A DNA stretch of 64,000 nucleotides, taken from contig NZ_ACJX03000001.1 in NCBI RefSeq assembly GCF_000160455.2, forward strand, positions 186,001 through 250,000. The letters are read 5' to 3'. The translations under genes and the position numbers were made by a program. A model generated the notes under the pieces. That model was not told the DNA's origin, did no database searches, and saw nothing but the letters and a program-made list of their open reading frames with translations. Shown here in pieces: positions 26,124 through 34,053 of this stretch (positions within the stretch are counted from its first letter, which is position 1; each line of letters begins with the position of its first letter). The stretch is from Acetomicrobium hydrogeniformans ATCC BAA-1850. GTDB lineage: Bacteria; Synergistota; Synergistia; Synergistales; Acetomicrobiaceae.

Positions 26124-26469
26124 GTTTCATTTCCACCTCCAGGTTCGTCAATTCCAGCTCCATTCCGTTTAAAAGGTTGACATTTATGGAGGAGCATTTT
26201 GGACACATGCCCAAAAATTCTCTATCGCTCCAAAGATAACCGCATTCGTCGCATTTGATCAGCAAAGGTATTTCATCAATTTCCAAAAGGGCATTTTCCA
26301 TTATGGTGCCCTTTGACGCCACATCGAAGCAAAACTTCAGTATATCCGGCACAATCTGGCGCATAGCTCCGACTTTAAGGCGTATTCGTGTGACGGCCTC
26401 CCAATCCTCATCTTGCGACATCTTGATTATCTGCTCCATCAACGCCTCTACAATCGACATTTCATGCAT
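26107..26469 (-). CDS. hypA: Hydrogenase nickel metallochaperone HypA
   Basis: A 120-residue nickel chaperone. The N-terminal MHEMSIVEAL carries the nickel-binding His2. A four-cysteine zinc site is present (CDECG near residue 74 and CPKC near residue 91). It acts with HypB to load nickel into hydrogenase. The start at 26469 keeps His at position 2, as required in the family. AGGTG lies seven bases upstream. Confidence 0.95.
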   Translation of the reverse strand: MHEMSIVEALMEQIIKMSQDEDWEAVTRIRLKVGAMRQIVPDILKFCFDVASKGTIMENALLEIDEIPLLIKCDECGYLWSDREFLGMCPKCSSINVNLLNGMELELTNLEVEMKHAKTC

Positions 26470-26506
26470 ATGACAACACCTACAGATCTGATTTTATACC
26501 AAAATT

Positions 26507-26527
26507 AAAGGGGCTGATCGCCCCTTT
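26507..26527 (-). terminator. Intrinsic terminator downstream of hpf
   Basis: Hairpin AAAGGGGC-tgatc-GCCCCTTT. On the minus strand it is followed by TTTAATTTTGG. It lies between hpf and hypA. Confidence 0.7.
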
Positions 26528-26562
26528 TGGTCTAAACTCGAAGGGTGTGTTTCAACTTCATT

Positions 26563-27099
26563 TTAAGCTTCGGGCTCGATCAAGCCATAGCCTCCATTTT
26601 TCCTTTTGTAAACAACGTTGATTAATCCCGTATCGGCGTTCTTAAAGACGAAAAAGTCGTGTCCGAGCAAATTCATCTGCAATGTCGCCTCTTCAGGGGT
26701 CATCGCCTTAACGGGAACTCTCTTCCTTCTTTCGAAGAGTATCTTCTCTTCATCTTCGGCATACGTTTCGAGAGATTCTATCCCAAAAGAGATGTCATGG
26801 GTTTTCATCTGCACCCTGTCTTGAAGGTAAGATTTGTGGCGTTTAATCTGCCGCTCGATGTTCTTCAAAGCCTTATCAAAGGCTTTGCGCATATCGGGAG
26901 CATGCTCTTCTCCTCTCATTATAACGCCATTGACGTTAGAGGTGATCTCAACGACATGCATTCCTCTGGTATAGCTAACGACGACTTGAGTATCGAGTAT
27001 ACGATCGAAGAACTTTTCCAGCTTTGACAGTTTCGACTCCATATACTCTTTTGATGTATCCGAAATCTGAACATTACGCGTGACGAACCTTATATCCAT
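26563..27099 (-). CDS. hpf: Ribosome hibernation promoting factor, long form
   Basis: About 178 residues: an N-terminal HPF/YfiA ribosome-binding domain (residues 1-100; MDIRFVTRNVQISD, then the basic helix KNIERQIKRHKSYL) and a C-terminal dimerisation domain (about 125-178; ATLQMNLLGHDFFVFKN, ending NGGYGLIEP). The long form drives 100S ribosome dimer formation in stationary phase. ATG 27099 with GGAGG eight bases upstream is preferred over the preceding TTG. Confidence 0.93.
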   Translation of the reverse strand: MDIRFVTRNVQISDTSKEYMESKLSKLEKFFDRILDTQVVVSYTRGMHVVEITSNVNGVIMRGEEHAPDMRKAFDKALKNIERQIKRHKSYLQDRVQMKTHDISFGIESLETYAEDEEKILFERRKRVPVKAMTPEEATLQMNLLGHDFFVFKNADTGLINVVYKRKNGGYGLIEPEA

Positions 27100-27199
27100 C
27101 AATATCGCCTCCCGTCATTTCCGGTACATTGGTAAACCTATTCTACCATGCCTGAGTCTTTTCCTCGAGCTTTAAAAGGGATATTATCTTAATTATAAT

Positions 27200-27230
27200 T
27201 TGATTTTTATTCCTTTTAATGCATTATAAT
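27200..27230 (+). promoter_or_regulatory. Candidate promoter of the aminotransferase gene
   Basis: TTGATT at 27200-27205 and a perfect TATAAT at 27225-27230, with a long 19-base spacer. Start of transcription would be near 27237, about 32 bases before the ATG. Confidence 0.55.
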
Positions 27231-27268
27231 ATATCATAAAAGCACGCATTTTCAGGAGGGATACTTCA

Positions 27269-28462
27269 ATGAAGTTTTCGACACGGGCTAAGAACATGGA
27301 GGCTTCTGCCACACTGGCTATAAGCGGAAAGGCAAAGGCGATGAAGCGCGAGGGAAAACCTGTCATATCATTCGGTGCCGGTGAACCGGACTTCACTTCA
27401 CCAAAAGCAGCCTTAGACGCAGCCAAGGATGCTATAGTCAGAGGAGAAACTCACTACACTCCGGCTACGGGAATACCCGAACTGAAAGAAGAAGTCGCCA
27501 AATATTACGAAAGGCGTTTTGGGCTCAAGTATAAATTCAACAAAGAAGTGATCATTGGTTCAGGGGCAAAACCGCTCATTTACGAGACTTTGGGGTGCCT
27601 TGTCGATCCGGGAGACGAGGTTTTGGTCTTTGCTCCTGCTTGGGTAAGTTATGTGGAACAAATAAAGTTATGCGACGGCAAACCTGTGATCATAGACACA
27701 ACAAAGTCAGGCTTCCTGCCGGATCCGTCGGCCATAGAGGCGAGCATAACGTCAAATACAAAGGGCATGTTGATCAATACTCCCTCTAATCCGGTGGGCG
27801 TCGTCTATCCCGAGGATGGGCTTTCGAAAATCGCCGATATCGCCATAAAACATGATTTATGGATAATTTACGACGAAATTTACGAGAGGTTGGTATACGA
27901 CGGCCAAGAACACATAAACATCGTTTCTCTAAGACCTGAACTTCGCGATCGTACAATTTTAATAAACGGAGCAAGCAAAGCCTTCGCCATGACGGGCTGG
28001 AGGATCGGCTATGCCCTGGGTCCGGAGGAGGCGATGGGGAAAATAGGAGATTTTCAGGGACATCTCACCTCAAATCCATCATCTATTGCCCAATGGGCTG
28101 CAGTTGGAGCGTTGAGGGGAGCAGACGAAGACGTCAAGAGGATGCACGGCGCCTTCGACGAAAGAAGAAGAAAAATGATTTCACTACTGAAGGAAATACC
28201 CGACATATCCTTTGTAGAGCCAAAAGGGGCCTTCTATGTTTTTGTAGATATAAGGAATTGCCTGGGCAAGACCTACGAGGGCAAGATAATTGACAGTGAT
28301 ATAAAGTTTTGCGAGCTGGCTTTGGAAAACAAATACATAGCTATAGTCCCAGGAAGCGCCTTTTTAACTTCCGGTTTCGTCAGGTTTTCCTACGCCAACT
28401 CCATGGAGGAAATAGAGGAAGGCATCAAGCGCTTCAAGGAAATGGTTGAGGCCCTAAAGTAG
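27269..28462 (+). CDS. Class I/II pyridoxal-phosphate aminotransferase (aspartate aminotransferase type)
   Basis: A 397-residue fold-type I aminotransferase of the AspC subgroup Ib. Motifs: GAGEPDFTSP near residue 38, NTPSNPVG near residue 171, YDEIYERLVYDG near residue 202 and the PLP lysine in NGASKAFAMTGWRIGYALG near residue 235. It probably transaminates aspartate or other amino acids with 2-oxoglutarate, feeding amino-acid fermentation. AGGAGGG precedes the ATG. The gene is monocistronic, followed by a terminator. Confidence 0.92.
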   Translation: MKFSTRAKNMEASATLAISGKAKAMKREGKPVISFGAGEPDFTSPKAALDAAKDAIVRGETHYTPATGIPELKEEVAKYYERRFGLKYKFNKEVIIGSGAKPLIYETLGCLVDPGDEVLVFAPAWVSYVEQIKLCDGKPVIIDTTKSGFLPDPSAIEASITSNTKGMLINTPSNPVGVVYPEDGLSKIADIAIKHDLWIIYDEIYERLVYDGQEHINIVSLRPELRDRTILINGASKAFAMTGWRIGYALGPEEAMGKIGDFQGHLTSNPSSIAQWAAVGALRGADEDVKRMHGAFDERRRKMISLLKEIPDISFVEPKGAFYVFVDIRNCLGKTYEGKIIDSDIKFCELALENKYIAIVPGSAFLTSGFVRFSYANSMEEIEEGIKRFKEMVEALK

Positions 28463-28492
28463 GCAAAGCTTTTTATCGATCGTCCCATATAT

Positions 28493-28531
28493 AAACAAAG
28501 GCAGGACTAAAAAGCCCTGCCTTTTTTGTTT
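28493..28531. terminator. Bidirectional intrinsic terminator
   Basis: AAAGGCAGG paired with CCTGCCTTT, flanked by TTTTTTGTTT on the plus side and an A/T-rich flank on the other. It lies between the converging aminotransferase and carbamate kinase genes. Confidence 0.85.
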
Positions 28532-28552
28532 ATAATATTAAAGTTATTTATT

Positions 28553-29521
28553 TTACCGGCAGCATATTTTTTCCTTGACGGGAACCACCTGCGTACCCGT
28601 CTTGCCCTCAAGGGCTTCCAGAGCAGAATCGAGCTTTGCGATGATCGCTCTCTTTCCGCCGTTTTCTACGAATCGGAGGGCAGCCTTAACCTTCGGCCCC
28701 ATACTTCCCGCCTTAAAGTGCCCCTCTGCCTCGTATGCCCTAAGCTCCTCGGGAGTTACAACGTCGAGCCACTTCTCATCGGGCTTCTTGTAATTTATGG
28801 CAACTTTGGGAACATCTGTGAGTATCATGAATATGTCAGCTCCGACTTCCTGGGCAAGCCTTTCTCCGGCAAGATCCTTGTCGATGACTGCCTCTACGCC
28901 GCGGTAAGTGCCGTCTTCGTCTTTAATTACGGGAATGCCGCCGCCACCGCATGCTATCACTAAATATCTCTCATCGGAGAGATGTTTAATGACCTCTCCT
29001 TCGACAATTTTCTTAGGATCCGGGGAAGGGACTACGCGCCTCCATCCTCTTCCGGAATCTTCTATCCATATTTCGTTTTTTCCGCTCATTCTCTTTTTGG
29101 CCTCTTCGGCTGTGTAGAAGGGTCCTACCGGCTTCGTGGGTTTAGCAAAGGCAGGATCGTTGGGATCAACTTCCACCTGCGTCACCATACAACATGGTTG
29201 CCAATCATTCAGGCTCTTCCCGAGCATGCAATTCCTTAGGGCCTGGCACAACATATAGCCAATCATACCTTGGCTTTCGGCTCCACAGACATCCATTGGC
29301 ATTGACGGTACCAAACCGCTTCCTAATTCATTCTGTATCAGGATCGCCCCCACTTGTGGCCCGTTCCCGTGGGTGACAACGACTTCATATCCTGCTTCCA
29401 GCATCCTCACTATCTGCCTTGCCGTTGCCATGACGTTTTCCATCTGTTCTTCAAAGGTGCCTTTTTGCCCGCTCTGGAGAATTGCGTTTCCCCCTAAGGC
29501 GACTACCACTTTTTCTGCCAT
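28553..29521 (-). CDS. arcC: Carbamate kinase
   Basis: Makes ATP from carbamoyl phosphate, the energy-yielding step of arginine, citrulline or agmatine fermentation; about 322 residues. Motifs: [10 protein letters not shown] near the start, [16 protein letters not shown] near residue 50, [10 protein letters not shown] near residue 205 and [11 protein letters not shown]. The ATG at 29521 has GGAGGG six bases upstream; earlier in-frame starts add residues not in the family. No arginine deiminase or ornithine carbamoyltransferase is in the window. It stands alone between two terminators. Confidence 0.95.
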   Translation of the reverse strand: MAEKVVVALGGNAILQSGQKGTFEEQMENVMATARQIVRMLEAGYEVVVTHGNGPQVGAILIQNELGSGLVPSMPMDVCGAESQGMIGYMLCQALRNCMLGKSLNDWQPCCMVTQVEVDPNDPAFAKPTKPVGPFYTAEEAKKRMSGKNEIWIEDSGRGWRRVVPSPDPKKIVEGEVIKHLSDERYLVIACGGGGIPVIKDEDGTYRGVEAVIDKDLAGERLAQEVGADIFMILTDVPKVAINYKKPDEKWLDVVTPEELRAYEAEGHFKAGSMGPKVKAALRFVENGGKRAIIAKLDSALEALEGKTGTQVVPVKEKICCR

Positions 29522-29622
29522 CATGAACCCTCCATTGCCCAATGGTTTTAAATACTGTCACGATAGGACGCAAACATTATACTCCCTCTGGGGTTTTTGT
29601 CCATCGGTCATTTAAAAAAAAT

Positions 29623-29667
29623 AAACTAATATGAGCGATAGGGTTATATCCGCTCATATTAGTTTTT
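29623..29667 (-). terminator. Intrinsic terminator of the rpsB-tsf-pyrH-frr operon
   Basis: A 15-base perfect stem (AAACTAATATGAGCG with its complement) followed on the minus strand by ATTTTTTTT. It lies about 35 bases after the frr stop. Confidence 0.92.
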
Positions 29668-29702
29668 AGCACTCTGCACGTTGGGAATGACAAATAATGT
29701 GA

Positions 29703-30269
29703 TTAGCCCTCTAAAATTTCCTTTTCTTTCTCTTCCAATGCCTTATTTACCATTTCGATGTACTCATTTGTGATTTCCTGTATCTCATCCTGCAATCGCC
29801 TTAATTCGTCTTCGCTGATTTCGCTGTCCTTTTCCTGCTTTTTTAATTCATCCAGCACGTCGCGCCTTATGTTTCTTATAGCTACCCTGGCTTCTTCTGC
29901 ATATTTTTTGACCAATCGCGACAGTTCGACTCTTCTTTCTTTAGTCAGTTCCGGCAGGGTGATTCGTATATTTTCGCCGTCGACCTGGGGCATGACGCCC
30001 AATTGCGAAGCCTGAATAGCCTTTTCGACGGCTTTGATGGCAGTTTTATCCCAAAGGGAAATTAAAATCTGGCGCGGTTCAGGGATAGAGATCGTTCCCA
30101 TCTGTTTTATTGGCGTTTGAGCTCCATAGTAATCGACTTTGATGTTTTCTACCAGCGCCGGATGGGCTCTCCCCGCCCTGATGCCCGTCATCTCTGCCTT
30201 AAAATGCTCTACAGCTTTTTTCATAGATTCCCTCATATCTTTTAAAATTGCCTTTTTATCCACAACCAT
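29703..30269 (-). CDS. frr: Ribosome recycling factor
   Basis: With EF-G, splits post-termination ribosomes; 188 residues, standard length. The three-helix bundle ends and conserved [22 protein letters not shown] block (residues 26-47) are present, as is the C-terminal [16 protein letters not shown] helix. It is the last gene of the conserved rpsB-tsf-pyrH-frr order; its start overlaps pyrH by 14 bases. Confidence 0.97.
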   Translation of the reverse strand: MVVDKKAILKDMRESMKKAVEHFKAEMTGIRAGRAHPALVENIKVDYYGAQTPIKQMGTISIPEPRQILISLWDKTAIKAVEKAIQASQLGVMPQVDGENIRITLPELTKERRVELSRLVKKYAEEARVAIRNIRRDVLDELKKQEKDSEISEDELRRLQDEIQEITNEYIEMVNKALEEKEKEILEG

Positions 30270-31011
30270 AGCCGCTACTCCCCCTTTTTGTCGATACTAA
30301 AGTCCCTATTGGCTCTCCGTCTATCAATAGCCTTTTTAGGTTTCTCTCTTGAAGTATATCAAAAACTATTATGGGGATTGAATTTTCCATGCAAAGCGAA
30401 AAGGCCGTAGCGTCCATGACCTTCAGCTGTTTGCTCAATGCCTCAAGGTATGTGACAAAGTTGAGTTTTTTCGCATCTTCGAATTTCATAGGATCTTTAT
30501 CGTATATTCCGTCGACCTTTGTAGCTTTTAGCAGACAATCTGCTCCTATCTCCGCTGCTCGAAGGGAGGCGGCTGTGTCGGTGGAAAAATAGGGGGATCC
30601 CGTCCCGGCAGCGAAAATCACGACTCGCCCCTTCTCCAGGTGTCTTAACGCCCGTCTTCGAATGAAAGGCTCTGCAATCTCCTGCATTACAACAGCAGTT
30701 TGAACTCTCGTGGGCAAGCCCAGACGCTCCAAATTGTCCTGAAGTGCAAGGGCATTTATAACTGTAGCTAACATGCCCATATAGTCGGCCTGCGGCCTGT
30801 CCATCCCCATTGCGACAGCCTGAGTGCCGCGGAGTATGTTTCCGCCGCCCACCACCATCGCAATTTGAACCCCCTGTTGAGCAACTTCCAGTATTTCTTT
30901 GCAAATTTTAGAGACGGCATCGAAATCGATACCAAAGGGCTTATCCCCGGCCAACACCTCGCCGGATAACTTTAGCAATACGCGCTTGTATCTAAAATTA
31001 CCGTCTTCCAA
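30256..31011 (-). CDS. pyrH: UMP kinase
   Basis: Phosphorylates UMP to UDP; amino acid kinase fold, about 251 residues. Motifs: [22 protein letters not shown] near residue 60, [19 protein letters not shown]-like block (here [12 protein letters not shown]) near residue 140, and [15 protein letters not shown]. The start codon is uncertain: TTG at 31020 has its Shine-Dalgarno almost touching, whereas TTG at 31009-31011 has GGAGG nine bases upstream and is preferred. Expected to be hexameric and allosterically controlled, as in other bacteria. Confidence 0.95.
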   Translation of the reverse strand: MEDGNFRYKRVLLKLSGEVLAGDKPFGIDFDAVSKICKEILEVAQQGVQIAMVVGGGNILRGTQAVAMGMDRPQADYMGMLATVINALALQDNLERLGLPTRVQTAVVMQEIAEPFIRRRALRHLEKGRVVIFAAGTGSPYFSTDTAASLRAAEIGADCLLKATKVDGIYDKDPMKFEDAKKLNFVTYLEALSKQLKVMDATAFSLCMENSIPIIVFDILQERNLKRLLIDGEPIGTLVSTKRGSSGYGCG

Positions 31012-31055
31012 GCCAATCAATCCTCCAGCGTTCGAACTTCATTTTTTAAATTAAA

Positions 31056-31081
31056 GAGGGGTCAGGAAATCCCAACCCCTC
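31056..31081 (-). terminator. Weak hairpin between tsf and pyrH
   Basis: GAGGGGT / ACCCCTC with a 12-base loop, followed on the minus strand by TTTAATTTAAAAAA. The U-tract is poor, so it may attenuate rather than end transcription between tsf and pyrH. Confidence 0.45.
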
Positions 31082-31096
31082 ACCATACTCGCCTAA

Positions 31097-31690
31097 CTAA
31101 TCTTTTATCGCGAATCGGGCGAACCTTCTTACAACGATATTTTCACCCAACTTCGCTATTGCTTCCGTAATGATATCCTTTATCTTCTTATCGGGATCCC
31201 TGATCCAAGCCTGTTCGAGCAGACAGGCAGTTTCGTAAAATTTCTGAACGCGCCCCTCGGCTATCTTTTCTACTATGTGCTGAGGCTTACCCTCTTCCAA
31301 GGCCTGTTTGCGGTAAATCTCCTTTTCTCGCTCCAAATCCTCGGCAGGGACATCCTCGGGCGAGATATACGAAGGCGCTGCAGCAGCTATATGCATCGCT
31401 ATCTCTTTGCCCAAGGTCTGAAATTCATCGGTCCTGGCGACGAAGTCGGTCTCGCAATTCAGCTCAAGCAAGGTACCAATTTTACCGGTCATGTGTATGT
31501 AGCTGAATATAAGCCCCTCGGTGGCAGCCCTTCCCGCTTTTTTCGCTGCCTTGGCAATTCCCTTCTCGCGCAAATAATCTATAGCCTTCTCTACATCTCC
31601 ATTGCATTCTTCCAGGGCTTTTTTACAATCAAGGACGCCGGCACCCGTGCGCTCCCTTAACTCTTTGACAAGTGTTGTATCGACAGCCAT
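31097..31690 (-). CDS. tsf: Elongation factor Ts
   Basis: Nucleotide exchange factor for EF-Tu; 197 residues, the short form with a single core half, as in Thermus-like species. The N-terminal UBA-like domain (LRERTGAGVLDCKKALEE, residues 9-26) and the core motif LNCETDFVARTDEF near residue 77 are intact. It follows rpsB by three bases. Confidence 0.97.
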   Translation of the reverse strand: MAVDTTLVKELRERTGAGVLDCKKALEECNGDVEKAIDYLREKGIAKAAKKAGRAATEGLIFSYIHMTGKIGTLLELNCETDFVARTDEFQTLGKEIAMHIAAAAPSYISPEDVPAEDLEREKEIYRKQALEEGKPQHIVEKIAEGRVQKFYETACLLEQAWIRDPDKKIKDIITEAIAKLGENIVVRRFARFAIKD

Positions 31691-31693
31691 TTC

Positions 31694-32542
31694 TTATTCC
31701 TCCTTCCAACCTTTTCGCTCTTCAAGCTCCTCTTCGACCAATTCTTCTTCAACTTCTCCGTATACTTCGTGCAACTTTTCCCTGACCTCGATATCATCCG
31801 ACGACTCGCCCTCTTCGGAGCCCTCCAGTTCCGCTTCCTTTTGTCCGCCCATGCTGTCTACGCCCTGACGTCCCTCTATCACAGCATCGGCCATCAATGA
31901 AGTGATCAATCTAATAGCACGGATGGCATCGTCATTTCCCGGTATGGGAAAATCGATCAGGGTAGGATCGCAGTTTGTGTCTACTACGGATATTATGGGA
32001 ATGTAGAGTTTCCTCGCTTCGGCTACAGCAATATATTCCCTACGAGGGTCGATCACGAATAAAGCGTCCGGCAAATCCCTCATATTCCTAATTCCGCCCA
32101 GATATTTTTCAAGGCGCTCCTTTTCCTTGCGAAGCTTAATAACTTCTTTCTTGGGATATTTTTGGAATTCTCCCTTTTCTTCCATCTCCTGAAGTTCGAT
32201 CATTCGCCTTACTCGTTTGGACAGGGTAGAGAAATTGGTCAGAAGTCCGCCCAGCCATCTTTGATTGATGTAAAACTGGCCGCAACGTTCCGCTTCCTCT
32301 TTAATTGTCTCCTGTGCCTGACGTTTGGTGCCCACAAAAAGCACCGTGCCTCCGCCTTTGGAGACCTCTCTGAGAAAATCGTAGGCTCTTTCAATAGCCC
32401 TAACGGTCTTTTGCAGATCTATAATGTATATGCCGTTGCGCTCTGCAAAGATGTAGGGCTTCATCTTCGGATCCCATCTTCGAGTCTGATGCCCGAAGTG
32501 AACTCCGCATTCCAAAAGTTGCTTCATTGAAACTACTGACAA
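31694..32542 (-). CDS. rpsB: 30S ribosomal protein S2
   Basis: Small-subunit protein S2, about 282 residues with TTG start at 32540-32542 (GGAGGG six bases upstream). The longer in-frame extension to 32665 has no counterpart in S2. Conserved blocks: [38 protein letters not shown] and [14 protein letters not shown]. It exceeds the usual 230-260 residues because of an acidic C-terminal tail of about 55 residues rich in Glu. First gene of the rpsB-tsf-pyrH-frr operon. Confidence 0.96.
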   Translation of the reverse strand: MSVVSMKQLLECGVHFGHQTRRWDPKMKPYIFAERNGIYIIDLQKTVRAIERAYDFLREVSKGGGTVLFVGTKRQAQETIKEEAERCGQFYINQRWLGGLLTNFSTLSKRVRRMIELQEMEEKGEFQKYPKKEVIKLRKEKERLEKYLGGIRNMRDLPDALFVIDPRREYIAVAEARKLYIPIISVVDTNCDPTLIDFPIPGNDDAIRAIRLITSLMADAVIEGRQGVDSMGGQKEAELEGSEEGESSDDIEVREKLHEVYGEVEEELVEEELEERKGWKEE

Positions 32543-32690
32543 GCTAATCCCTCCCATGGTTTTTATCTTCCATAGCCTTCGACCGAGCCGGAACCAAAAT
32601 GGCACCCCCGGCGTCGTCCAGCTATGTGCTTTATAAGCCACAGGCGAGTATAGCATATAAGGCATTTGGCCTTCAAGCGCCAGATATGTT

Positions 32691-32714
32691 AAAATACGTA
32701 CAAGAGGGTATTTT
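32691..32714 (+). promoter_or_regulatory. Candidate operator of the CsoR/CstR-type regulator
   Basis: Inverted repeat AAAATAC-N10-GTATTTT at 32691-32714, whose right half contains GGGTA as in CsoR-family sites. It lies about 35 bases before the regulator's start, overlapping the likely -10 region. The assignment is by pattern only. Confidence 0.45.
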
Positions 32715-32746
32715 TACGAATGTAGCACAGCAAAGGAGGATTTGTC

Positions 32747-33055
32747 ATGGCAAAAAAGCTAACCGAACACATCGACGACCTTCCGGAGGAACGCAAGGCA
32801 ATTATAAACAGGCTCCGGAGAATAGAAGGACAGTTACGAGGAATCCAGCGAATGATCATCGAAGAAAAACCGTGCGTGGAGGTATTGACACAATTATCTG
32901 CTGCGAGAAACGCTATGCAGCAGGCTTGCGTCGAGATTATTAAGAAGAATATGTACAAGTGCATTAGAGAAAGCACGAACACAGATAAAAATATCGAGGA
33001 ATTAGAAAAGCTTGTCAGCGCACTCATAAACTTGGCCCCATCAACCAATTCCTAA
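32747..33055 (+). CDS. CsoR/RcnR/CstR family transcriptional repressor
   Basis: A 102-residue all-helical DUF156 repressor. The fingerprint RLRRIEGQLRGIQRMI (about residues 22-37) is typical. Ligand positions are Cys43 (KPCVEVL), Asn68 where copper CsoR has His, and Cys72 (YKCI), plus an extra Cys61. The Cys-x-Cys pair with the histidine lost matches persulfide-sensing CstR better than copper CsoR or nickel RcnR (inference). No transporter or sulfurtransferase gene follows; the next gene converges. Strong AAAGGAGG precedes the ATG. Confidence 0.88.
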   Translation: MAKKLTEHIDDLPEERKAIINRLRRIEGQLRGIQRMIIEEKPCVEVLTQLSAARNAMQQACVEIIKKNMYKCIRESTNTDKNIEELEKLVSALINLAPSTNS

Positions 33056-33068
33056 CCAGTCAAAGACA

Positions 33069-33200
33069 AGCGGCCCTCCGACAAAACCCAGCTTATCCAT
33101 GGCGCCCGATGTTCACTGCTTACCGTTGCTCCCTTCCGGGCCTGGCGGGGTTCGCAGGACACCGCCGCATGGAACTGAATTTTGCGGAGGACCGCAACCT
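33069..33200 (-). ncRNA. ffs: Signal recognition particle RNA (small bacterial type)
   Basis: The conserved SRP domain IV is visible on the minus strand: GCCAGGCCCGGAAGGGAGCA followed by ACGGTAAGCAGTGA. The flanks pair to form the long hairpin: GCGGTCCTCCGCAAAATTCAG at the 5' end with CTGGGTTTTGTCGGAGGGCCGC at the 3' end. It lacks an Alu domain, so it is 4.5S-like. Ends were set from pairing and are approximate by about five bases. Confidence 0.95.
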
Positions 33201-33214
33201 TCCCTGATATATTA

Positions 33215-33307
33215 TGGCGGAGAGGGTGGGATTTGAACCCACGAAGCGGTTTTTTGCCGCTTACTCGCTCTCCAGGCGAGCGCCTTCGACCCCTCGGCCA
33301 CCTCTCC
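33215..33307 (-). tRNA. tRNA-Ser(GGA)
   Basis: Acceptor stem GGAGAGG / CCTCTCC, long variable arm and GGTTCAAATCC T-loop. The anticodon loop CTGGAGA reads as GGA (serine). CCA is encoded. Located between ffs and tRNA-Ser(CGA). Confidence 0.96.
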
Positions 33308-33360
33308 ACTCGATTCGGACATCGCGATTATATCACATATTCCGTGAACTGTTTATAAAA

Positions 33361-33453
33361 TGGCGGAGAGAGTGGGATTTGAACCCACGAGGCGGCTCAT
33401 CACCGCCTAGTCGATTTCGAGTCGACCGCCTTCGACCGCTCGGCCATCTCTCC
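33361..33453 (-). tRNA. tRNA-Ser(CGA)
   Basis: Acceptor stem GGAGAGA / TCTCTCC, long variable arm, GGTTCAAATCC T-loop and anticodon loop CTCGAAA, giving CGA (serine). CCA is encoded. Its 5' half overlaps the 3' end of the tadA reading frame by 47 bases. Confidence 0.96.
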
Positions 33454-33916
33454 TCCTGTTTCGCAACATCAAGAAAAAGTTATCTAATATTTTCTTGCAA
33501 TCGGCTGCAAGTATGCCGCCTTCTATCTCGCACCGCCACGGGAGCCTTTTGTCTTCAAGTACTCTATAAAGCGATCTACAGGCTCCGGCTCTTGGATCTC
33601 TAGCGCCAAAGAAGACCTTCTTTATTCTGGCCTGCAAAGCTGCGCCTGCACACATCAAGCATGGCTCCAGCGTCACATATAAATTGCATTTGCTAAAATC
33701 TCCCTTGGACAAAATGCCAGCCGCTTCTTTAATAGCCACGATCTCCGCGTGCGCTGTAGGATCACCATCGCGTTCCCTGATATTATGGGCCCTTGCAACT
33801 ATTGCGCCATCCAGCTCTATCAAAGCCCCTACGGGAATCTCTCCCTCGTCGAAGGCTCTTTTGGCCTCCTCGAGGGCAATCCTCATAAACTTCTCTTGAA
33901 TCGATCGATCCCGCAT
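33407..33916 (-). CDS. tadA: tRNA-specific adenosine deaminase TadA
   Basis: Deaminates A34 to inosine in tRNA-Arg(ACG); 169 residues. The zinc/catalytic motifs are TAHAEIVAI (H, E near residue 55) and PCLMCAGA near residue 85. The last roughly 16 residues (RRRDGRAVEGGRLEID) are read through the 5' half of tRNA-Ser(CGA), so the gene ends inside a tRNA. Possible explanations are loss of the ancestral stop or natural overlap. Its substrate tRNA-Arg(ACG) is also in this window, at 40.3 kb. AGGAAG is a rather distant ribosome binding site. Confidence 0.93.
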   Translation of the reverse strand: MRDRSIQEKFMRIALEEAKRAFDEGEIPVGALIELDGAIVARAHNIRERDGDPTAHAEIVAIKEAAGILSKGDFSKCNLYVTLEPCLMCAGAALQARIKKVFFGARDPRAGACRSLYRVLEDKRLPWRCEIEGGILAADCKKILDNFFLMLRNRRRDGRAVEGGRLEID

Positions 33917-34053
33917 TTGTCAGCCACACTTCCTAACACGAGCATAGCGGCGACGCTATAGAAAGATACCACGACCTTTTTGAATCGTCAACTTCGACGA
34001 AAGCGGTCCGGCTGCATATTTGAATTTTAAGGCACGTTGAAGGGGACGGATCT

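Noticed and set aside
32543-32665. A 41-residue N-terminal extension of rpsB
   Set aside because: TTG 32540-32542 has an ideal Shine-Dalgarno and yields the normal S2 N-terminus; the extension has no S2 counterpart.
33214-33603. A plus-strand open frame running across both tRNA-Ser genes and the end of tadA (GFEPTKRFF-type start)
   Set aside because: The repeated AERVGFEPT / REWDLNPRG patterns are the well-known antisense translation of tRNA-Ser genes, not a protein.
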